This document shows positions 41,086 to 48,669 of a stretch of DNA of 64,000 nucleotides, piece by piece. The position numbers were made by a program, and so were the translations under genes. The notes under the pieces were generated by a model. It was not told the DNA's origin. It ran no database searches and saw nothing but the letters and a program-made list of their open reading frames with translations. The stretch is from Streptomyces sp. S.PB5. GTDB taxonomy: Bacteria > Actinomycetota > Actinomycetes > Streptomycetales > Streptomycetaceae. Where the stretch lies: positions 31,660-95,659 of the forward strand of contig NZ_JAQMWP010000029.1 of assembly GCF_030403745.1 (NCBI RefSeq), given 5' to 3'. Numbering within the stretch: position 1 is the first letter of the stretch; every line of letters begins with the position of its first letter.

Positions 41086-41542
41086 GAGGAACATCGCGGG
41101 CATCCTCATCACCCCCGGCAGGGTGGACGAACTCGCACCACACCACCTTGCCGGGGTCCCGCTGTCCCACCCCCCACTTGTCGGCGAGCGCGGCGACAAG
41201 CAGCAGCCCCCGCCCACCCTCGTCGGCCTGCTCCGGGACACACGGCTCCCCGCCCCCGCTGTCGTGCACCTCGACCCGCAGTACGTCACCGTCGTACCGG
41301 ACCCGCAGCAGGAACCCACGTCCGGACGGAGCCCCGTGAAGCAGGGCGTTGGTGGCCAACTCGCTGACACAGAGCGACAGATCACCGGCCCGCTCCCACT
41401 CGCTCATCCCCCAGCAGGTGAGCGACCAGAGTACGAACCGCCTGGCCGCGCCCACGGAACGCCGATCGCGCCGATAGAACTGATCCCGCTGGAAGGGAAG
41501 TTGGCTTCGCTCATTCACGGTACGAATGTCGCGCAGAGTCAC
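41033..41542 (-). CDS. Anti-sigma-like ATP-binding protein (HATPase, RsbW-type)
   Basis: A 169-residue protein with a GHKL ATPase domain: N-box ELATNALLHGAPSG, G1-like VEVHDSGGGEP and G2-like EGGRGLLLVAALADKWG. Such single-domain Streptomyces proteins resemble RsbW/SpoIIAB anti-sigma kinases. It diverges from the DUF5753 HTH gene, as is usual for WhiJ-like loci. Its 3' end overlaps that of the DUF2690 gene by about 53 bases on the opposite strand. The start is uncertain: GTG at 41542 or GTG at 41518, neither with a good ribosome-binding site. Confidence 0.83.
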   Translation of the reverse strand: MTLRDIRTVNERSQLPFQRDQFYRRDRRSVGAARRFVLWSLTCWGMSEWERAGDLSLCVSELATNALLHGAPSGRGFLLRVRYDGDVLRVEVHDSGGGEPCVPEQADEGGRGLLLVAALADKWGVGQRDPGKVVWCEFVHPAGGDEDARDVPLIAPCCRSTPFCRRSPG

Positions 41543-41560
41543 TAGCGTGGATCACTCGGT

Positions 41561-41589
41561 GAACCCGTACAGATTTTTTGTACGGGTTC
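41561..41589. promoter_or_regulatory. Perfect 11-bp inverted repeat in the ATPase/HTH divergent promoter
   Basis: GAACCCGTACA (41561-41571) and TGTACGGGTTC (41579-41589) flank an unusually T-rich seven-base centre. It lies between the divergent starts of the ATPase gene (41542) and the DUF5753 HTH gene (41632) and is a likely operator for the HTH protein (inference). Confidence 0.7.
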
Positions 41590-41631
41590 CTACCCGGTGA
41601 CGTACGTGTGCCCTGGGGGATTGAGACCAGC

Positions 41632-42459
41632 ATGAGCGCGAAGAAGCCGCCGCGGCCGAAGAACCTGACCTCGATGAAGATGCTGGGCAAACAACTCGGC
41701 GCGGCACGCCGGGCGATGGGCTACACCCAGAGTGCCCTGGCCGCACTGGTCCAGGTCGACGAGGAGACGATCGCGTCGATCGAGCAGGGGAGGAGGGCGC
41801 TGAAACCGGACCTGGCCGCACTCCTGGACGAAGTCCTCCAGACCAAGGGGATGTTGTCGGCGGGGGTGGCGAACCTGCCGGAGATCGACCAGTTCCCGAT
41901 GTGGGCGGAGCTGTATATGGAGCATGAGCGGGAGGCGATCGCGCTGTCCTGGTACGACAACGCGGTGCTGCCCGGCCTCCTTCAGACACGGGCATACGCG
42001 GAAGCCGTGCTCCGGGAACGAGTTCCGGCGTACGACGAGGACGAGATCGAGACCAAGGCATCGGCGCGTCTGGAACGCCAGGAGATCCTGCAGCGCAGGA
42101 CCCCGCCGACGCTCAGCTTCGTCGCTTGGGAGCCCGTGCTCCACTTGATGATCGGCGGGCCGGAGGTGCGGCTGGAGCAACTCCGGCACCTGCGCGCGAT
42201 CGCCGAACTGCCCTGCGTATCCCTGCAGTTCCTGCCTCTGAGCAGCCCCTGCCACGCGGGATTGAACGGCCCCTTCACGCTCCTCGAAACCCCGGACCAT
42301 CAACACCTCGCCTACACCGAGTCGCAATGCGGCAGCCAGTGGGTCTCCGACGCGGATGAGCTGTCCAGGCTGGCACGCAAGTATGCGATGCTGCGGACAC
42401 AGGCCCTGACTCCACAGGACTCAAGGGACCTGCTCGACCGCCTACTAGGAGAGCGATGA
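41632..42459 (+). CDS. XRE-family HTH regulator with DUF5753 domain (WhiJ-like)
   Basis: A 275-residue protein. Residues about 18-72 are an XRE helix-turn-helix (GKQLGAARRAMGYTQSALAALVQVDEETIASIEQGRRALKP). The rest is a DUF5753 domain, with WYDNAVLPGLLQTRAYAEAVLR, RLERQEILQRRTPPTLSFVAWEPVL and SLQFLPLSSPCHAGLNGPFTLLE. These proteins are expanded in Streptomyces and pair with DUF397 proteins; WhiJ is the best-known example and acts in development. The downstream DUF397 gene overlaps it by four bases. The 11-bp inverted repeat upstream is a likely binding site. Confidence 0.92.
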   Translation: MSAKKPPRPKNLTSMKMLGKQLGAARRAMGYTQSALAALVQVDEETIASIEQGRRALKPDLAALLDEVLQTKGMLSAGVANLPEIDQFPMWAELYMEHEREAIALSWYDNAVLPGLLQTRAYAEAVLRERVPAYDEDEIETKASARLERQEILQRRTPPTLSFVAWEPVLHLMIGGPEVRLEQLRHLRAIAELPCVSLQFLPLSSPCHAGLNGPFTLLETPDHQHLAYTESQCGSQWVSDADELSRLARKYAMLRTQALTPQDSRDLLDRLLGER

Positions 42460-42698
42460 GCACCGAAGCACTTCAGTGGTTCAAGTCGACCTACAGCGGC
42501 GACGAAGGGGGCCAGTGCCTCGAAGTCGCCTACACCTGGCGCAGGTCCAGCCACAGCGGCAGCGAAGGCGGCCAGTGCGTCGAGATCGCCACCTGCCCCC
42601 ACACCGTCCACGTCCGCGACTCCAAGAACCCCGATTCAACCGGCCCCACCCTCCAGCTGACCCCCACCGCCTGGGCCGCCTTCATCACCACCGCCTGA
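42456..42698 (+). CDS. DUF397 protein with duplicated core motif
   Basis: An 80-residue small protein. The DUF397 core (FKSTYSGDEGGQCLEVA, residues 9-25) is followed at once by a second copy (WRRSSHSGSEGGQCVEIA, residues 28-45), then VHVRDSKNPDSTGPTLQLTPTAWAAFI. Usual DUF397 proteins have one Ser-Gly-...-Cys-Val-Glu motif. DUF397 proteins (BldB relatives are similar in context) modulate the HTH/DUF5753 partner. The ATG overlaps the upstream stop by four bases. Confidence 0.9.
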   Translation: MSTEALQWFKSTYSGDEGGQCLEVAYTWRRSSHSGSEGGQCVEIATCPHTVHVRDSKNPDSTGPTLQLTPTAWAAFITTA

Positions 42699-42703
42699 CC
42701 ACC

Positions 42704-43471
42704 ATGGCAACGCTCCCCAACCCCCTGCCGAGACTCGCCACCCTCGGCCTCGCCCTCCCCCCGGGCAGGCTCATCGACGTGACCGCCGAAGGCAAGTGGC
42801 ACGAACCCCTCCTCTGGCTGGCCGACGAAAGGGCGACCCCCGACACCTGGGCCGCCCTCCAGCACACCCCCCGCGCCCACGGCCTGCTCCCCGTCCTCGT
42901 GGACGTGGGTCAGGGCCACGGCGCCCCGGAGGAGTGGGAGTTGACGCCCGGCGAGATGTCGTACCCCGGGGACCACGATCCGGAGGAGGTCCTGGCCGAC
43001 TTCTGGGACGAGTGCTGCACGGAGGAGGCCGGCGACTGGCCCGGCCTGGCCGCCACCCCGGACCTCGCCGCCAAGCCCGCGGACGTGGTCCACGACCTCC
43101 TCGCCCCCGGAAGCCAGTTGAAGGACCCCCGCCTCGCACTGGTCCCGGCCCGCCGCAGCGCGGACATCCCGACGGCGATCGGCTGGACGGGCGCGGCGAA
43201 CCACGAGAACGACACGGCCCGCCTGAGCGCGGTCCTCCGCTCGTGGGAGGACCGTTTCGGGATACGCCTGCTGGCACTGGGCGTCGACCGCCTCGTGATG
43301 TCGGTGGCCACCCCGCCCACCACCCGCGGCGAGGCGAACGCGATCGCCGCCGAGCACTTCGCCTTCTGCCCGGACAACATCTGGCAGGGCTGCCCCAGCG
43401 ACCCCACCCTCGTGGGCTACTCGGAACGCGAGGTGCTCAATCAGCCGACGTGGCACTTCTGTTGGGACTGA
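42704..43471 (+). CDS. DUF4253 domain protein
   Basis: A 255-residue protein. The C-terminal 110 residues match the DUF4253 pattern: LALVPARRSADIPTAIGWTGAANHENDTARLSAVLRSWEDRFGIRLLALGVDRLVMSVATPP and an end with FCPDNIWQG and LLGYSEREVLNQPTWHFCWD-like residues. Function unknown; DUF4253 occurs in polymorphic-toxin immunity-like settings and alone. It starts five bases after the DUF397 gene and could be cotranscribed with it. Confidence 0.83.
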   Translation: MATLPNPLPRLATLGLALPPGRLIDVTAEGKWHEPLLWLADERATPDTWAALQHTPRAHGLLPVLVDVGQGHGAPEEWELTPGEMSYPGDHDPEEVLADFWDECCTEEAGDWPGLAATPDLAAKPADVVHDLLAPGSQLKDPRLALVPARRSADIPTAIGWTGAANHENDTARLSAVLRSWEDRFGIRLLALGVDRLVMSVATPPTTRGEANAIAAEHFAFCPDNIWQGCPSDPTLVGYSEREVLNQPTWHFCWD

Positions 43472-43873
43472 GAAGAGAACTCAGAGAACTCCCTGAGCGC
43501 CTCCGCAGTCCGCTCGTCCCCCGGCAGAAACGCCAGGGTGACGTCAGTGGCCGTGGCAAAGCTGGTCACGGTGGTGATCCCAAAGCCCCACCCCGGTCCC
43601 TGCCCTAGCCCCGCAACGCATCCCCCAACCTCAGCAACCCCTCCCGGATCCCTGCAGCGGCCTGCGGGACAGCGCATCCGGCTCCGGTCCGTCCACGTCC
43701 CCCGGAACGCAACCAGCGACAGCCCCTATTCCGACCCGTGGCCACACCAGGCGTCCCACAACAACCCCCCGGGACGGAACAAAACCCCAGCTCAGCGCCC
43801 GTCCCACACCCCCGGCGTCCCGAATCCCAGGAGAAACCTGGCCCCCACCGGGCCCCCGAATCAAGCTGAGCGC
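43472..43873. other. Non-coding stretch with possible gene remnants
   Basis: This 402-base gap has no convincing intact gene. On the minus strand, near 43605-43665, the residues AAAGIREGLLRLGDALRG before a stop resemble the C-terminus of a MocR-type or class I aminotransferase. Near 43480-43590 another minus-strand stretch (GWGFGITTVTSF, VTLAFLPGDERTAEALREF) looks protein-like. Both could be remnants of deleted genes, but the evidence is weak. Confidence 0.3.
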
Positions 43874-44071
43874 ATGTCCATGCCCGCAGCACCCACCCCC
43901 GCGACCCGCCTCCTGGCGGCCCTGACGGTCGTACTGACCACACTCACCCTCACGCTCATCACGGCATGCGAGGACGGCGAGGGCCTCCGAGACGAAGGCC
44001 CGTCGACGACAACGACAACTACCGAGCCCCCGCCTCCAGCAACCGCGAAGCCTCAACAGCCCAATAGGTGA
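43874..44071 (+). CDS. Small lipoprotein
   Basis: A 65-residue protein with a hydrophobic signal (LLAALTVVLTTLTLTLI) and a lipobox cysteine (LITACEDGEG), followed by an acidic patch and a Thr/Pro-rich tail (STTTTTTEPPPPATAKPQQ). The mature chain is only about 33 residues and disordered in appearance. Its last 53 bases overlap the 3' end of hemB on the other strand. Start is ATG 43874 or ATG 43880. Confidence 0.6.
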   Translation: MSMPAAPTPATRLLAALTVVLTTLTLTLITACEDGEGLRDEGPSTTTTTTEPPPPATAKPQQPNR

Positions 44072-45023
44072 GGATGTTCTGCGCCCCGGCCCGCTTGATC
44101 CCGGTCAGCGTCTCCAGAATGGCCCGCTCCCGATCGATCCACCCCTTCTCGGCGGCGGCCTCGACCATGGAGTACTCACCGGAGATCTGATAGGCGGCCA
44201 CCGGCACGTCAACGGCATCGGCAACCCGCGCCAGGATGTCGAGGTAGGGCCCGGCAGGCTTGACCATCACCATGTCGGCCCCTTCCTCCAGATCCAGGGC
44301 CAACTCCCGCAAGGACTCCCGCACATTGGCGGGGTCCTGCTGATAGGTCTTGCGATCCCCCTTCAGCGAGGACCCGACGGCCTCCCGGAACGGCCCGTAG
44401 AAGGCGGAGGCGTACTTGGCGGTGTACGCGAGAATCGCCACATCCTCCCGCCCGATCTGATCAAGGGCGTCCCGCACGACACCGATCTGCCCGTCCATCA
44501 TCCCGCTGGGCCCGACCACATGCGCCCCGGCATCGGCCTGCACCTGAGCCATCTCGGCGTACCGCTCAAGGGTGGCGTCGTTGTCGACCCGCCCCTCGGA
44601 GTCGAGCACTCCGCAGTGCCCATGATCAGTGGTCTCGTCCAGGCACAGATCGGACATCACGAGCAGCTCGTCCCCGACCTCGGCCCGCACATCCCGCAGC
44701 GCGACCTGCAAGATCCCGTCCGGATCGGTCCCAGGCGTCCCGAGCCCGTCCTTCTTGGACTCCTCGGGCACCCCGAAAAGCATGATCCCGGAAACCCCGG
44801 CAGCCACGGCCTCAGCGGCGGCCTTCTTCAGACTGTCCCGGGTGTGCTGCACGACCCCCGGCATGGCGGCGATCGGCACCGGCTCACTCACGCCCTCCCG
44901 CACAAAGGCGGGAAGGATGAAGTCAGCGGGATGCAGCCGAGTCTCGGCGACCATCCGCCGCATGACAGGAGAGGTCCGCAGCCGCCGCGGCCGCGAGCCG
45001 GGAAAGGATCCGTACTTCGTCAT
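44019..45023 (-). CDS. hemB: Porphobilinogen synthase (5-aminolevulinate dehydratase)
   Basis: A 334-residue ALAD. The two Schiff-base lysines are in ILAYTAKYASAFYGPFR and in ADMVMVKPAGPYLDI. The metal site region reads DLCLDETTDHGHCGVLD, retaining two cysteines, in a mixed form between zinc- and magnesium-type enzymes. It condenses two 5-aminolevulinates to porphobilinogen, the step between HemL and HemC. It lies about 2 kb from hemD-hemC-hemA-rex, separated by a repeat region and an FAD enzyme gene. Confidence 0.96.
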   Translation of the reverse strand: MTKYGSFPGSRPRRLRTSPVMRRMVAETRLHPADFILPAFVREGVSEPVPIAAMPGVVQHTRDSLKKAAAEAVAAGVSGIMLFGVPEESKKDGLGTPGTDPDGILQVALRDVRAEVGDELLVMSDLCLDETTDHGHCGVLDSEGRVDNDATLERYAEMAQVQADAGAHVVGPSGMMDGQIGVVRDALDQIGREDVAILAYTAKYASAFYGPFREAVGSSLKGDRKTYQQDPANVRESLRELALDLEEGADMVMVKPAGPYLDILARVADAVDVPVAAYQISGEYSMVEAAAEKGWIDRERAILETLTGIKRAGAQNILTYWAVEASRLLEAGAR

Positions 45024-45497
45024 CCCCCCACGCTACGCCCGCCCCGCCACCCCCTTTACCGACGCCCCGTCGGCCCGAACAACGCCCCCGCGCCGCGCTT
45101 CTCAACGCCGACCCGGATATGTCAGCCCGTCTGGGGGTGCCCCGCTGGGGGAGTTTAAGGACGAGGCCCCTTCAGGGCCGAAGCGGTGTCCTTCAGCCCG
45201 TCTGGGGGTGCCCCCTCTGGGGGAGTTTGAGGACGAGGCCCTTCAGGGGCCGAAGCGGGGTCTGGGGCGGCAGCCCCAGCGGGGTCCAGGGGCAGAGCCC
45301 CTGGGCGGGGCCGAAGGGGCGGCAGCCCCTGGGGACGGGACGGGTAGGGGCGGCGGGGGCGATAAAACACGACGGGCACCCCCACCCACCTGCACCGCCC
45401 CACTCCCCCTCGCCCCACGTGCGCCCCACCCCCCACAGGTCCAAGCTGAAAGGGCAAGCCCTCCGCGCAAGCCCTTCCGCGCCCCAGGAGGCCCCCC
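45024..45497. other. Repeat-rich intergenic region
   Basis: This 474-base gap between divergent hemB and the FAD oxidoreductase gene is largely made of GC-rich repeats from 45122 to about 45360, annotated separately. No gene is supported. Translations of this region on either strand are low-complexity Gly/Pro/Arg products of the repeats. Confidence 0.6.
45122..45360. repeat. Tandem Streptomyces-type palindromic repeat cluster
   Basis: A unit of about 71 bases is present twice (from 45122 and from 45193): TCAGCCCGTCTGGGGGTGCC, then GGGGGAGTTT(A/G)AGGACGAGGCC, TTCAGGG and GCCGAAGCGG. It is followed by nested hairpins (GGCGGCAGCCCC, CAGGGGCAGAGCCCCTGG) ending in GGGACGGGTAGGGGCGGCGG. Elements with the GAGGACGAG...GGGCCGAAG layout are familiar from Streptomyces intergenic DNA. 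The 23-base core at 45202-45224 recurs at 26044-26066. Confidence 0.8.
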
Positions 45498-46871
45498 ATG
45501 CCCGCCCCCGACCTCTTCGCCCTCTCAGACATCAAGGGCCCAGTCCTACGCCCCACAGACAAGGCCTACGCCGCAGAAGTCACCGGCTTCAACCTGGCGG
45601 CCCCCCACACCCCCGACATAGTCATCGGCGCCACGGACACCGCAGACATAGTCACCGCCCTCCGCTGGGCCACAGCCACCCACACCCCCGTAGCCGTCCA
45701 GGCAACGGGCCACGGCGCGAACTTCCCCATAGACACCGGCCTGCTGATCAACACGTCCCGCATGACGGACGTACACATAGACCCCGCCACCCGCACCGCG
45801 ACCATCTCCGCCGGCGCCAAATGGCGAGACGTCATCAACGCCGCCGCTCCCGACGGCCTCGCCGCCCTCAACGGCTCGTCCACAGACGTGGGCGCCATCG
45901 GCTACACCCTCGGCGGCGGCCTCCCCGTCCTCGGCAGAGCGTACGGCTACGCCTCCGACCTGGTGCGCTCCTTCAAGGTGGTCACCGCGGACGGCACCCT
46001 CCACCAAGCGGACCCGACCCACGAACCGGACCTCTTCTGGGCGCTGAGAGGCGGCAAGGGCAACGTAGGCATCGTCACGGAGATGGTCACCGAACTCCCG
46101 GCCCTCGCCCGCATCCTCGGCGGCGGCATCTACTGCGCGGGCGAGGACGCCGAACCCCTCCTCCGCACCTGGGCGGAGTGGACACAGACCGTCCCCGACG
46201 AGATGTGCACGGGCTTCACCCTGCTCCGCCTGCCCCCACTCCCGGAGATCCCGGAACCCCTGCGCGGCCGCTTCTGGTCAAGGGTGGCGGTCGCGTGGAC
46301 CGGCGTCCCGGAAGAGGGCCAGGCCCTCCTCACCCCGCTCCGCGAGGCGGCCCCGGTCGTCTTCGACACGGTGGAGGAGATGGACTACACGGCGGTCGAC
46401 ATGATCTACCAGGACCCCCAGGACCCCCTCCCCGCCAGAGAATCCTGCGGCTGCCTGGGCGAGCTCACCCCGGACGCGGTGACGGCGCTCCTCGACGAGG
46501 CGGGCCCCGCCGCGCGGGACTACCCCCTGCTCCTGGTGGAACTCCGCCACATGGGCGGCGCCCTCGCCCGCCCCGCCACGACAGAGGACGCGGTGTGCGC
46601 GAGAAACGCCGCCTACCTCCTGGAAGCGGTCGGCGTCCTCATCGCCCCCGAGGCAGCCGCAGCCGTGGAAACGGCCACGACCGCCCTGTACGAGGCGATG
46701 ATCCCGTACGCCACGGGCTGCACGATGCCCAACCTCCACGGCCGTCCGGGCGACGAGGCGGACCGAGCCCGAGCCTGGACCCCGGAGATCTACGACCGCC
46801 TACGCCGCACAAAGCACGCGTACGACCCACAGAACCTGCTCCGCTACGGCCACACGGTGACGACGGCCTGA
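45498..46871 (+). CDS. FAD-binding (PCMH/BBE-type) oxidoreductase
   Basis: A 457-residue flavoprotein of the berberine-bridge-enzyme type. The N-terminal PCMH domain has AVQATGHGANFPIDTGLLINTSRM, where the histidine of GHG can bind FAD covalently, and DVGAIGYTLGGGLPVLGRAYGYASDLV. The C-terminal BBE segment is AWTPEIYDRLRRTKHAYDPQNLLRYGH. Substrate unknown. A perfect AGGAGG lies six bases before the ATG. It is not a heme enzyme and seems inserted between hemB and the hem operon. Confidence 0.9.
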   Translation: MPAPDLFALSDIKGPVLRPTDKAYAAEVTGFNLAAPHTPDIVIGATDTADIVTALRWATATHTPVAVQATGHGANFPIDTGLLINTSRMTDVHIDPATRTATISAGAKWRDVINAAAPDGLAALNGSSTDVGAIGYTLGGGLPVLGRAYGYASDLVRSFKVVTADGTLHQADPTHEPDLFWALRGGKGNVGIVTEMVTELPALARILGGGIYCAGEDAEPLLRTWAEWTQTVPDEMCTGFTLLRLPPLPEIPEPLRGRFWSRVAVAWTGVPEEGQALLTPLREAAPVVFDTVEEMDYTAVDMIYQDPQDPLPARESCGCLGELTPDAVTALLDEAGPAARDYPLLLVELRHMGGALARPATTEDAVCARNAAYLLEAVGVLIAPEAAAAVETATTALYEAMIPYATGCTMPNLHGRPGDEADRARAWTPEIYDRLRRTKHAYDPQNLLRYGHTVTTA

Positions 46872-46884
46872 CAGCACAGTCACT

Positions 46885-46956
46885 CGAGCCGCACCCGCAC
46901 GCGCACCCGTACCGGCACCCAAACCCGCAGCCGCAGCCGCAGCCGCAGCCCACAAC
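46885..46956. repeat. Hexanucleotide-type repeat between convergent genes
   Basis: Degenerate six-base units (GCACCC/GCACGC, then GCAGCC four times in a row) fill most of the interval between the stop of the FAD oxidoreductase gene and the end of hemD. Confidence 0.7.
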
Positions 46957-46959
46957 CCC

Positions 46960-48669
46960 TCAGGTAGTGGTCCGCCGCCGCCGAGCCCCAGGCCGCCGCT
47001 CACTGGGCCGAGTGACCGGATCCCCAGCCTCCACAGCGGAAGCCCGCCGCTTCAGCCCGAAGTCGGCCAGCGCCTCGGCGAGCTTGTGCACGGACGGCTC
47101 GGGAGCCATCACATCCACCCGAAGCCCATGCTCCTCGGCGGTCTTGGCAGTGGCAGGCCCGATACAAGCGATGACGGTCACGTTGTGCGGCTTCCCGGCG
47201 ATCCCCACCAGGTTCCGCACAGTGGAGGACGACGTGAACAGAACGGCATCGAAGCCGCCCCCCTTGATCGCCTCACGCGTGTCCGCCGGCGGCGGCGACG
47301 CCCGCACGGTCCGATACGCCGTGACGTCGTCGACCTCCCACCCGAGCTCGATGAGTCCGGCGACCAGCGTCTCGGTGGCGATGTCGGCGCGCGGCAGGAA
47401 CACCCGGTCGATCGGATCGAAGACGGGATCGTAAGGCGGCCAGTCCTCAAGCAGCCCCGCAGCGGACTGCTCCCCGCTGGGCACGAGATCCGGCTTCACA
47501 CCAAACGCAACGAGCGCCTTGGCGGTCTGCTCACCCACCGCCGCGACCTTGATGCCCGCGAAAGCACGCGCGTCGAGCCCGTACTCCTCGAACTTCTCCC
47601 GCACGGCCTTGACGGCATTCACGCTGGTGAAAGCGATCCACTCGTACCGCCCCGTCACCAGCCCCTTGACCGCCCGCTCCATCTGCTGAGGCGTCCGCGG
47701 CGGCTCGACGGCGATCGTCGGCACCTCGTGCGGCACGGCCCCGTACGACCGCAGCTGGTCGGAGAGCGACGCCGCCTGCTCCTTGGTACGAGGCACAAGC
47801 ACCCGCCACCCGAACAAGGGCTTGGACTCGAACCACGACAGCTGCTCACGCTGAGCAGCGGCAGACCGCTCACCGACCACGGCTATCACCGGCCGCCCGC
47901 CCTCCGGCGAGGGCAGCACCTTGGCCTGCTTGAGCGTCTGGGCGATGGTCCCGAGCGTGGCGGTCCAGGTCCGCTGACGAGTGGTAGTACCAGCCACCGT
48001 CACGGTGAGCGGCGTATCGGGCTTGCGCCCGGCGGCAACCAGCTCACCGGCGGCAGCGGCGACGGAATCAAGCGTGGTCGACACGACCACGGTCCCATCA
48101 GACGCCCCGACCTCGGTCCAGCACCGGTCGGAAGCGGTCCGCGCATCCACGAACCGCACATCCGCGCCCTGCGCGTCCCGCAACGGCACACCCGCATACG
48201 CAGGCACACCCACAGCGGCGGCGACACCGGGAACGACCTCGAACGGCACCCCCGCGCGGGCGCACGCCAGCATCTCCTCGGCGGCGTACGCGTCGAGCCC
48301 GGGGTCCCCGGACACCGCACGCACGACCCGCCTGCCGCCCCGCGCGGCCTCCATGACAAGATGTGCGGCATCCCGCACGGCGGGGACTGCAGCGGTTTTT
48401 GACGCACCGTCAACAACCGTCAGTTGAGGCGCGCCCGTGCCCGGATGCGGATCCGACGAGGGATCCGAATCCGTGTCCACGACGGCGACGCCTGAGCGAG
48501 CGTGGACGCGTACGACGTCGAGCACCTCGTGCTCGGCGACGAGAACGTCCGCGTTCCCCAGCGCCTCGACGGCGCGCAGAGTCAGTAGCCCCGGATCCCC
48601 GGGTCCGGCACCCAGAAAGGTGACGTGCCCGTGTTCAGGTCCGGCGGCAGGAAGGGCGGTGGGGCTCAC
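46960..48669 (-). CDS. hemD: Uroporphyrinogen-III synthase with degenerate N-terminal methyltransferase-like domain
   Basis: A 569-residue two-domain protein. The C-terminal half (from about residue 285: WRVLVPRTKEQAASLSDQLRSYGAVPHEVPTIAVEPP... IACIGPATAKTAEEHGL) is HemD, which closes hydroxymethylbilane to uroporphyrinogen III. The N-terminal half has the SAM-methyltransferase fold start (FLGAGPGDPGLLTLRAVEAL) and EVVPGVAAAVGVPAYAGVPL, but the GGDPF-x-GRGGEE region of SUMT reads SGDPGLDAYAAEEM. Methyltransferase activity is therefore doubtful. The GTG start overlaps the hemC stop by four bases. Confidence 0.92.
   Translation of the reverse strand: MSPTALPAAGPEHGHVTFLGAGPGDPGLLTLRAVEALGNADVLVAEHEVLDVVRVHARSGVAVVDTDSDPSSDPHPGTGAPQLTVVDGASKTAAVPAVRDAAHLVMEAARGGRRVVRAVSGDPGLDAYAAEEMLACARAGVPFEVVPGVAAAVGVPAYAGVPLRDAQGADVRFVDARTASDRCWTEVGASDGTVVVSTTLDSVAAAAGELVAAGRKPDTPLTVTVAGTTTRQRTWTATLGTIAQTLKQAKVLPSPEGGRPVIAVVGERSAAAQREQLSWFESKPLFGWRVLVPRTKEQAASLSDQLRSYGAVPHEVPTIAVEPPRTPQQMERAVKGLVTGRYEWIAFTSVNAVKAVREKFEEYGLDARAFAGIKVAAVGEQTAKALVAFGVKPDLVPSGEQSAAGLLEDWPPYDPVFDPIDRVFLPRADIATETLVAGLIELGWEVDDVTAYRTVRASPPPADTREAIKGGGFDAVLFTSSSTVRNLVGIAGKPHNVTVIACIGPATAKTAEEHGLRVDVMAPEPSVHKLAEALADFGLKRRASAVEAGDPVTRPSERRPGARRRRTTT

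Noticed and set aside
45119..47434. A 771-codon frame covering the repeat region and the FAD enzyme
   Set aside because: It is a His/Pro/Arg-rich shadow of the FAD oxidoreductase reading frame joined to repeat-derived sequence.
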